Below, in pieces: positions 1 to 5,018 of a stretch of DNA of 5,018 nucleotides. The notes beneath the pieces were generated by a model, which was not told where the DNA came from, made no database searches, and saw only the letters and a program-made list of their open reading frames with translations. Source of the stretch: M30B66 sp040882555 (GTDB taxonomy: Bacteria > Bacteroidota > Bacteroidia > M30B66); NCBI GenBank assembly GCA_040882555.1, contig JBBEBC010000072.1, forward strand, positions 1-5,018. The letters are read 5' to 3'. Each line of letters begins with the position of its first letter. The first letter of the stretch is position 1. The translations under genes and the position numbers were made by a program.

Positions 1-626
1 TTTGAAGGGTGGTCACGCTTCCGGACCAAAACTTCAGGGAAATTAGAAAGTTTGCAAAATTCGCTGAAAGTAACCCAACAATTATAATCCTCTCCGTGCT
101 CAAAATCAGGGTCAAAACGAATCTTATTTTCTCTAATCACAGAGGTTCTCATCACAGCAGTAGGGTGTGAAATATGAGTTTGGTAGAGATGTCTCAAACG
201 TATGTGAGCATCATCGCCACTATACTTAACAACATGAGAATCAATGCCTTCGCCAAAATCCTCAAACCAACTTCCAATTAATCCATAGGAAGGGTTTTCA
301 TCCATGAATTTCACTTGCTGTGAGATTCTATTTTTTAAACTTATGTCATCCTGATCCATCCGAACAATATATTCGCCTAAACAGATTTCCATGCCAAGGT
401 TTAAGGATGCAATCAATCCTAAATTGTGAGGATTCTTGATATACCTAATTCTTGAGTCTGAATAGGAAAGTATCACAGATTCGCTTTCATCCTTTGAGCC
501 ATCATTAACGATTACAAATTCTAGATCTTGAAAATCTTGATTTAGAATACTTTCTATAGCTTCCTTAAGGTATGGTCCGGCATTATAAACCGGCATGAAA
601 ACAGAAACGCGGGGATACTTAGACAT
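1..626 (-). CDS. Family 2 glycosyltransferase (GT-A fold), C-terminus cut by window edge
   Basis: This is probably a cytoplasmic inverting glycosyltransferase that moves a sugar from a nucleotide donor to a growing glycan. The first 208 codons are visible, from ATG at 626, and the frame is open to the left edge, so the C-terminus is missing. The start MSKYPRVSVFMPVYN is the usual first beta-strand of GT2 enzymes. Next come VNDGS (residues 40-44), the metal- and nucleotide-binding RMDQDD (89-94), and HGEDYNCW (177-184) with the likely catalytic acidic pair E179-D180. An arginine- and histidine-containing RKRDHPS segment lies at the edge, like the YRxH segment that follows the ED motif in this family. 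The RMDxDD form is typical of a broad bacterial GT2 group found in O-antigen clusters; donor and acceptor cannot be read from it. It starts 7 bases after the epimerase stop, with no Shine-Dalgarno sequence. The GT2 family call is very secure; the substrate is unknown. Confidence 0.93.
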   Translation of the reverse strand, partial: MSKYPRVSVFMPVYNAGPYLKEAIESILNQDFQDLEFVIVNDGSKDESESVILSYSDSRIRYIKNPHNLGLIASLNLGMEICLGEYIVRMDQDDISLKNRISQQVKFMDENPSYGLIGSWFEDFGEGIDSHVVKYSGDDAHIRLRHLYQTHISHPTAVMRTSVIRENKIRFDPDFEHGEDYNCWVTFSEFCKLSNFPEVLVRKRDHPS

Positions 627-633
627 ATGCAAA

Positions 634-1575
634 TTAGCGACTCGAAGTTAAAAGCATTTCATTCCAAAGGGTTGAAATTCCTACCTCTAAATCAATCTTA
701 GGGGAAAATCCAGTATGTGCTTTGAGCTTATTAATATTTAGAATATTTACTGGTACATCAACCGTGCGTCCATCACTATAATCGATTTTAAATTCATTGC
801 CGGTAGCAGTTTGAATCACCTTCATTACTTCATTTACAGAGTAGCCAATTCCGGAGCCAATATTATATATCTCGTTTAACTTTCCTTTGCTTATTAGCTT
901 ATCAATTGAATTGCATAAATCGGAGATATGTAAATAATCTCTTATCACAGAACCATCGCCCCAAACTTGGGGATTCTCTTGACTTATCAATTTACCTAAG
1001 GTAACAGCAATTAGACCTTGCCTGCCAAATAAATTCTGACCTGCGCCATAAGGGTTTGATGGGCGCACAATCATATACTCAAGTCCAGATAAACGAGCCT
1101 CTAGTTGAATATACTCCTCCATGAGAAGTTTTGAATAGGCATAATAGTTTAAAGGAATTAAAGCAGAGTCTTCATCATTAAGGTCTTGTCCGTTATTACC
1201 ATAGATTGCACCTCCGGTGGAAAAAAATAAAAGCTTTTTACTACCCGAATTTCGCATGGATTGAATCAGCTCGAAACCTCCAGTAATATTGAGTTCTCTT
1301 TCTCTTATAAAGTCCGAATAATTTGAAGATGGAATTAGGCTACACGCCAGATGGATGACCCAATCATATGGCTCAGAATAAAACAAAGAATGCAGAAAAG
1401 ATAGATCTGCTAAATCACCAATCTTATACTCCAGTTGGTTAAGTGGGATTGATTTTCCTTTTTTGGGAGGCATTGCTCTGTCGGCACAAACTATTTCGTG
1501 CCCATTCTCAATCAGTGAAGCACTGAGATTTAGGCCAATAAAACCATTACCTCCAAGGATTAAGATACGCGCCAT
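634..1575 (-). CDS. NAD-dependent nucleotide-sugar epimerase/dehydratase (UDP-glucose 4-epimerase-like, extended SDR)
   Basis: The 313-residue product has the size and layout of an extended short-chain dehydrogenase that converts a nucleotide sugar in the cytoplasm. It begins with the NAD-binding Rossmann strand MARILILGGNGFIG, with GxxGxxG at residues 8-14. Further on are STGGAIYG (119-126), the catalytic YxxxK as YAYSK (Y145, K149), RPSNPYGAGQ (171-180) and WGDGSVIRDYLHISDL (205-220), which lines the nucleotide-sugar site. The RPSNPYG and WGDGSxxRDY combination is typical of a UDP-glucose 4-epimerase-like subgroup found in polysaccharide loci. Epimerase is therefore the best guess, but a 4,6-dehydratase or reductase role on UDP- or GDP-sugars is not excluded. 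An in-frame TTG at 1581 would add two residues; I chose ATG at 1575 because the Rossmann strand follows at once. It lies 29 bases after the fucosyltransferase stop, without a clear ribosome binding site. It may supply the sugar used by a neighbouring transferase. Confidence 0.92.
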   Translation of the reverse strand: MARILILGGNGFIGLNLSASLIENGHEIVCADRAMPPKKGKSIPLNQLEYKIGDLADLSFLHSLFYSEPYDWVIHLACSLIPSSNYSDFIRERELNITGGFELIQSMRNSGSKKLLFFSTGGAIYGNNGQDLNDEDSALIPLNYYAYSKLLMEEYIQLEARLSGLEYMIVRPSNPYGAGQNLFGRQGLIAVTLGKLISQENPQVWGDGSVIRDYLHISDLCNSIDKLISKGKLNEIYNIGSGIGYSVNEVMKVIQTATGNEFKIDYSDGRTVDVPVNILNINKLKAHTGFSPKIDLEVGISTLWNEMLLTSSR

Positions 1576-1604
1576 TGGCAACGAAAATACAAATAAGATT
1601 AGAA

Positions 1605-2495
1605 CTACAGTCTGGACCAGCCTGAAGGAATCAAATCCTTCGTATCACGGTCGCCACTTGCAAACCATTGTTTAGGCGCTATCACGCGTTTATCTTCTGA
1701 CGGATTAAGCCAGGCGCCCCACCAACTAAAGCTGCTATTGGCTATAATATGGTGACGGCAATGACTCATTAAATGCAAATCTAAATAAGCGTCGTCACCT
1801 TGATTATGGTCAATATATGTAACAGCAAAGTCAAGCGTTATATTCTCTTTACACCATTGAGGGTCATCTGAAAATATAAAAATTTGAGGTTCAGTTAAAC
1901 CTGCTGTTATCATATCAATGGCAGCTAGATAGTAATCGAGATCACAAGACCCATGCGTTTTTATAACTTCAGGATTATTTACCATGTCTGTTCGCCTAAC
2001 ATGCAATGAAACAGACATCGAGTGTTGCATTTTAAACAGCAATTCAGCATTAAATCCTGCTATCGCCTGTTTTAATTGGAAAGAATTTCTTACTTCTTCC
2101 CTTATATCAGAGAAATACTTTTCTGATTGCCAATAACCTGTGATGTACGTGTTATTTTTGGCTTTATAGAAATTTTCATCAAAATGGAAATATGGCTCAT
2201 TGTAAACGCGTTGTTTGTAGTACGGGCGCATAGAATTGATCTTATTGATAACTCGTTCAATAATACCAGATTTCCCTATTCTAAGGCTTTCTTTAACTTG
2301 AACGTCTGTAGCAATTTTGGCATGAATAGAAAAAGGCTCTAAGCCATAGTTTCGAGGAGTTTGTTTCTCAAACTCTAAATCAAACCAGGTTTTATCAATC
2401 AGTAACTCTGTGTTTAATTTATGGGCAAGTGAAAGTCCTGCCGCATATTGAAACATTTGGTTTCCTAATCCACTAAATAGTTCTGTTACAATCAT
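1605..2495 (-). CDS. Alpha-1,2-fucosyltransferase, glycosyltransferase family 11
   Basis: The 296-residue product is the usual length for bacterial GT11 enzymes, which transfer L-fucose from GDP-fucose, mostly in alpha-1,2 linkage to galactose, in O-antigens or capsules. The family signatures appear in order: SGLGNQMFQYAAG (residues 8-20), GYWQSEKYF (120-128), the GDP-fucose-binding HVRRTD (165-170; the HxRRxD motif), IFSDDPQWC (207-215), and the C-terminal block NSSFSWWGAWLN (253-264). No signal peptide or membrane segment is apparent, so it should act in the cytoplasm or at the inner face of the inner membrane. ATG at 2495 starts 2 bases after the preceding GT2 stop, which implies translational coupling; there is no Shine-Dalgarno sequence. 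GDP-fucose synthesis genes (gmd, fcl) are not in this window and must lie elsewhere. GT11 membership is very secure; the acceptor sugar and exact linkage are inferred from the family. Confidence 0.96.
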   Translation of the reverse strand: MIVTELFSGLGNQMFQYAAGLSLAHKLNTELLIDKTWFDLEFEKQTPRNYGLEPFSIHAKIATDVQVKESLRIGKSGIIERVINKINSMRPYYKQRVYNEPYFHFDENFYKAKNNTYITGYWQSEKYFSDIREEVRNSFQLKQAIAGFNAELLFKMQHSMSVSLHVRRTDMVNNPEVIKTHGSCDLDYYLAAIDMITAGLTEPQIFIFSDDPQWCKENITLDFAVTYIDHNQGDDAYLDLHLMSHCRHHIIANSSFSWWGAWLNPSEDKRVIAPKQWFASGDRDTKDLIPSGWSRL

Positions 2496-2497
2496 AT

Positions 2498-3418
2498 TCA
2501 GTTAAGCTGTGATTGAATCCATTTACCAAGGGTCTTTATTGCTAAGGTTTTATTAATTCTCCCTATTAAGAAATAAAGCTGAACAAACTTGGGGATTTTT
2601 CCCTTAAAGCCGGAATCCCTTATTTCGGCAATGCTTTCAACCTGATAATTCTGAAGTAAAAAAAGAATTCTTTGGCGTAAAATGGAAATATTCATCCCAT
2701 TAAAAATGGGAAATAGTTTCTCATAGCAATAGAAAAACTCTTTTAGCTCGACTTCCTTATTGTTTAGAAGAGAACTTGTAAGCTGCTCTGGCTGACCAGC
2801 TGAAGTTGAGACTAGAGCCTCTTCAATTTTAACAACTCCGTATTTAACAATCAAGCGAGAATAATATTCAATATCTACTAGCCAGATTAGGTTTTCATCG
2901 TACAGCTCAATCACTTCTCGATGAATAAAAGTAGCAGTAGGTGCACCTATTACATTTGCATGAAAAAGCTCCGCAGGTCGTTCTTCAATATTATCAATAC
3001 GATGCTTAACGGGTGTGTATATGAATTTATCACCATTTCGAGTATCAAAGATCCACGAGCCACTAAAGAAAAATTTCCTATTGGGGTGAGCTGTTGCCGC
3101 TTCTACAAAGTGCTTTAACGAGTGAGGAAACTCAAACCAATCATCATGATGCATCAGTTTTATCCACGTTCCTTGTGCTTTTGAAATAGCATTATTCCAA
3201 TTGCCAGGAGAACCTTTACTTGGAGAATTTTTGAAATATTGAATATCAAAATTCCAGTTGTCCTGATTTACAATTTCTTCAACTTCAGTACCTGGACTAT
3301 CGTCTGAAACTACTACTTCAAAGTCAGTAAATGTTTGCTCATTAATTGAGCTAAGAAGATTTTTAAAAGTTGAAGCTTGCTTAAAAGCTGGAATACAAAT
3401 GCTTACAAGAGGTTTCAT
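2498..3418 (-). CDS. Family 2 glycosyltransferase (GT-A fold)
   Basis: The 306-residue product (from ATG at 3418) is a complete GT2 enzyme, probably cytoplasmic and peripheral, that adds one sugar during glycan assembly. It opens with MKPLVSICIPAFKQ, the first beta-strand, followed by VVSDDSPG (residues 36-43) for the nucleotide-binding acid, and LMHHDDWF (88-95), which carries the DxD-like metal site. NVIGAPTATFIHRE (155-168) and a downstream VDIEYYSRL (181-189) stand where many GT2 enzymes have the acceptor loop and catalytic acid. The last 100 or so residues have no motif I recognise and include short hydrophobic stretches, but no clear membrane helix. An in-frame TTG at 3424 would add two residues; the ATG is preferred and leaves an 8-base gap after the methyltransferase stop. 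The GT2 call is secure from the motifs; donor and acceptor are unknown. It differs clearly from the GT2 at the left edge (HHDDW rather than RMDxDD), so it is not a recent duplicate. Confidence 0.92.
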   Translation of the reverse strand: MKPLVSICIPAFKQASTFKNLLSSINEQTFTDFEVVVSDDSPGTEVEEIVNQDNWNFDIQYFKNSPSKGSPGNWNNAISKAQGTWIKLMHHDDWFEFPHSLKHFVEAATAHPNRKFFFSGSWIFDTRNGDKFIYTPVKHRIDNIEERPAELFHANVIGAPTATFIHREVIELYDENLIWLVDIEYYSRLIVKYGVVKIEEALVSTSAGQPEQLTSSLLNNKEVELKEFFYCYEKLFPIFNGMNISILRQRILFLLQNYQVESIAEIRDSGFKGKIPKFVQLYFLIGRINKTLAIKTLGKWIQSQLN

Positions 3419-3426
3419 CTGCAAAC

Positions 3427-4344
3427 TTAAACCTTAGCTGTTTCTTCTTGTAATTGAGAAATTTTGATGGAGTCTATTCCTGCATATGCAGGATCTTTGG
3501 CAACAATCAACCCATCCTCTGAGAATGAATTCTCCAAATCTGCATGACAGAGTATTTCATAACCATTTTCCCTTAACCAATCAATACAGCCGTAATGTAA
3601 CTCTTTTGAATGTGTTGAAATGAAGATATACCCAATAGCTCTATTTTTAACCATTTGAGGCATGGTTTGAAGCATTTCTAATTCAAAGCCTTGAATATCT
3701 GAATGAAGAACATCAATAAACTCGATGTTCTTCTCCTTACAAATTCTATCAACATTAGTGACTGGAATATCAGAATTAGGGTTATCCTTTCCTATGTATC
3801 CTTCCATGAAGCTTGCCTTCAAATTATTTAAAGCAAAATTTGCTTTAGCACGAGCTATTCCATCAGAGTTATCGATTAAGAAATTCTTATTATCCTGAAT
3901 CACATTTGCAAACCACATGGAATAAAATCCCCAATAACAGCCAAGTTCTAACATTACAGCACCCGGTTTTATTGTTTTTAATACCTCCTGAAAAACGTAT
4001 TCTTCCTGCGGTTCATGAACCGCTTTATTTTCCATAAACATTTTTAACATGGGTGCACCATAATAGCTTAATGGATCTATCTTAAGTCCATTGTGCATGA
4101 TTAATTTCCCGCCTTTAAGTTCACCGGCATTTGGCAACTTGTTAATACGGGCATTATCTGAACTAATCTTAACTTTCTCTATCCTATGTTCCCAATTAGC
4201 TAATTCTTCCCCACTAATTTCACCAAGCTTTGCTAAATATCGGTAATGCTTATCTAAACGATAGTCTCGAATTGGCTTTACCAAATTATTTCGGGTTAGT
4301 GTGTTACCTTCTAAAAAGCTGACTAATTTTTCTTTTAAACCCAT
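3427..4344 (-). CDS. FkbM-family SAM-dependent methyltransferase
   Basis: The 305-residue product is probably an O-methyltransferase, named after FkbM of macrolide biosynthesis; relatives in polysaccharide loci are thought to methylate sugar hydroxyls. The Rossmann-fold core starts near residue 110 with HEPQEEYVFQEVL, followed by SAM-binding motif I, LELGCYWGFYSMWF (132-145). An acidic position in FLIDNSDG (155-162) may hold the SAM ribose. The family hallmark HSDIQGFELEML (214-225) comes next, then FISTHS (241-246). The first 100 residues lie outside the core; they are charged, and I recognise no motif in them. It is the first gene after the 252-base gap and heads the tight operon. ATG at 4344 is chosen over an in-frame TTG at 4365 that would add seven residues; CAGG a few bases upstream of the ATG is a weak Shine-Dalgarno-like match. 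The methyltransferase fold is very secure. Sugar as substrate is inferred from the neighbouring transferases; a lipid or peptide substrate is possible. Confidence 0.9.
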   Translation of the reverse strand: MGLKEKLVSFLEGNTLTRNNLVKPIRDYRLDKHYRYLAKLGEISGEELANWEHRIEKVKISSDNARINKLPNAGELKGGKLIMHNGLKIDPLSYYGAPMLKMFMENKAVHEPQEEYVFQEVLKTIKPGAVMLELGCYWGFYSMWFANVIQDNKNFLIDNSDGIARAKANFALNNLKASFMEGYIGKDNPNSDIPVTNVDRICKEKNIEFIDVLHSDIQGFELEMLQTMPQMVKNRAIGYIFISTHSKELHYGCIDWLRENGYEILCHADLENSFSEDGLIVAKDPAYAGIDSIKISQLQEETAKV

Positions 4345-4596
4345 TTTTACCTGTCTATTCTGCAATTTTACTATTCTGCGAAAATAAGCATTTAGACTGA
4401 GCTTATTAACAGAAAGGCAGGTATTATATAGACTCGCATAGTAAAAATTAAAAATTATCTAGCTGAAAAACAGTTGATTATATTTTTTGTCATAACGTGG
4501 TTCAACTTTTATAATCAGTACATGTTTGATAATTGTAGCGTTAGTTTGATTTAGGTATTGGGGCAGATTTTCTTAGGAAAGTCTGCCTCAATTATT
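4345..4596. other. Intergenic gap between two glycan transcription units
   Basis: This 252-base AT-rich stretch is the only sizeable gap in the window. It holds a strong hairpin directly behind the upstream GT2 stop and a 9-base direct repeat near the methyltransferase start. The promoter of the downstream operon should lie here. On the minus strand TATTTTCG (4379-4386) resembles the Bacteroidota -7 box (TAnnTTTG), but no matching TTTG sits about 19-21 bases upstream, and the same octamer occurs at 1582-1589, too close to the epimerase start to be a promoter. A TATAAT also lies on the minus strand at about 4425, without a good -35 partner. I therefore name no promoter. I see no open reading frame of note, no tRNA and no riboswitch pattern in it. 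Confidence 0.75.
4355..4379 (-). repeat. Two 9-base direct repeats in the methyltransferase leader
   Basis: On the minus strand GCAGAATAG occurs at 4371-4379 and again at 4355-4363, spaced 16 bases start to start, just upstream of the methyltransferase ATG at 4344. The copies are exact. A spacing of 16 is not a whole helical turn multiple, so a tandem regulator site is not strongly suggested. It may be chance in an AT-rich leader. The repeat itself is certain; any role is unknown. Confidence 0.6.
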
Positions 4597-4599
4597 TTA
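4557..4599 (+). terminator. Strong hairpin with U-rich tail, best formed on the plus strand; likely terminator region
   Basis: Bases 4557-4572 pair with 4577-4592 around a 4-base TTAG loop, giving 16 pairs when read as plus-strand RNA, two of them G-U wobbles (4561 with 4588, 4568 with 4581). The U-rich stretch TATTTTA follows at 4593-4599. This is the shape of an intrinsic terminator for plus-strand transcription. On the minus strand the same sequence still folds but with two A-C mismatches, and no U tract follows it. It nonetheless lies within 5 bases of the upstream GT2 stop (TAA at 4597-4599), where that gene's own 3' end would be expected. It may serve both strands: ending or protecting the GT2 transcript and blocking antisense reading into it. 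The hairpin is clear; its working direction is inferred. Confidence 0.65.
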
Positions 4600-5018
4600 C
4601 CTCAGTCTCCAAGTAGCACTCTTTCCAACTTTCAAAGATAGTTTCCACATACTTTTTAAGAACAAACTCTTCGTTCTAGGGTAAAGCTTGGGGATCACTT
4701 TTATTATTAACTCTCTGCCTTCCCTTAATTTATCCTGTTCTTGTAACAAGGTGAGAAACCTGAAAAAAGTCTTTTCAAGATGGTTGTGTTGATTTATTAA
4801 ATGCTTTCCTGGTATAATCATAAGAGCATTTAATAGTGGAAAAAGTAGCTTTAATTCACTCCCTGTGGAAGACGCTACATGAACTCTGTAAAATAAATAG
4901 GGTTCTTTGATTCCTAAAAGCTTGCATCCTTTTTCCAAAAGGCTAGTCCACAACAAATAATCTTCACAATTTTGTATTTCAAGCTCTTCTGGAAATTTTC
5001 CGTGAATATCAAGAATAG
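4597..5018 (-). CDS. Family 2 glycosyltransferase, C-terminal part only (N-terminus beyond right edge)
   Basis: The frame ending at TAA (4597-4599) is open to the right edge, so 139 residues of a longer protein are visible. They begin ILDIHGKFPEEL and include NCEDYLLWTSLLEKG with the acidic ED pair at visible residues 18-19, followed by a pLlYRxH-like segment, PYLFYRVH (39-46), and then ASSTGS. ED-x-x-LW followed 20-25 residues later by YRxH is the end of the catalytic domain in many GT2 enzymes. The remaining 90 residues or so are a basic, partly hydrophobic tail (ending KSATWRLR) with no motif I recognise. A TTG at 4956 could be mistaken for a start, but it falls inside the EDYLLW motif, so the true start must lie beyond 5018. 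The nucleotide-binding half is not visible, so the family call rests on the C-terminal motifs. It ends 252 bases before the methyltransferase gene and probably belongs to a preceding transcription unit of the same locus. Confidence 0.82.
   Translation of the reverse strand, partial: ILDIHGKFPEELEIQNCEDYLLWTSLLEKGCKLLGIKEPYLFYRVHVASSTGSELKLLFPLLNALMIIPGKHLINQHNHLEKTFFRFLTLLQEQDKLREGRELIIKVIPKLYPRTKSLFLKSMWKLSLKVGKSATWRLR

Noticed and set aside
1463..1675. Plus-strand open frame of about 70 codons
   Set aside because: It lies opposite the epimerase start and fucosyltransferase end, has no recognisable domain, and both minus-strand genes carry full family motifs.
2127..2342. Plus-strand open frame of about 71 codons
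   Set aside because: It is wholly antisense to the fucosyltransferase gene, with no protein motif; a chance frame.
2921..3118. Plus-strand open frame of about 65 codons
   Set aside because: It is wholly antisense to the central GT2 gene, with no protein motif or plausible start signal.
3421..3430. TAAGTTTG on the minus strand, an exact match to the Bacteroidota -7 promoter box
   Set aside because: It overlaps the methyltransferase stop and ends within a few bases of the next ATG, and no TTTG is found at the expected distance upstream, so transcription would start at or inside the gene.
4454..4478. Small AGCTG-A5-CAGTT hairpin in the gap
   Set aside because: Only five pairs, one of them G-U, around a poly-A loop; too weak to be called a terminator or structured RNA.
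4597..4956. A complete 119-residue protein starting at TTG 4956
   Set aside because: The frame stays open to 5018, and the residues just upstream complete a GT2 ED motif that spans this TTG, so it is the tail of a longer gene and not a small protein.

Overview
The window is a dense, AT-rich stretch of a surface-polysaccharide or protein-glycan biosynthesis cluster. Every supported gene lies on the minus strand, so transcription runs from position 5018 towards position 1. There are six protein genes, two of them cut by the window edges. In transcription order they are: the C-terminal part of a family 2 glycosyltransferase (GT2), an FkbM-type methyltransferase, a second GT2, a GT11 alpha-1,2-fucosyltransferase, an NAD-dependent sugar-nucleotide epimerase/dehydratase, and the N-terminal two thirds or so of a third GT2. 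I see no RNA gene, insertion sequence, CRISPR array or tRNA.

From about 4344 down to 1 the genes are tightly packed, with gaps of 8, 2, 29 and 7 bases. They are best read as one operon that continues off the left edge. The only real gap is 4345-4596 (252 bases), which separates this operon from the upstream GT2. It holds a strong hairpin just after the upstream stop codon and a short direct repeat close to the methyltransferase start, but no promoter I can call with confidence.

The genes hang together as late steps of glycan assembly. The epimerase would supply or interconvert a nucleotide sugar, three GT2 enzymes and one fucosyltransferase would each add a residue, and the methyltransferase could O-methylate a sugar. 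No flippase, polymerase, initiating transferase or GDP-fucose synthesis gene is in view, so the polymer (O-antigen, capsule or glycoprotein glycan) cannot be decided.

A member of the Bacteroidota is my best guess for the host, because the sequence is AT-rich, starts mostly lack Shine-Dalgarno sequences, and this mix of genes is common there. This is inference, not proof. Several genes have an in-frame TTG a few codons before a better ATG; I chose the ATG in each case. The gene at the right edge has no start in the window at all. I found no convincing sign of a wholly new system: this looks like an ordinary, strain-variable glycan locus, and the hairpin is the least expected element.
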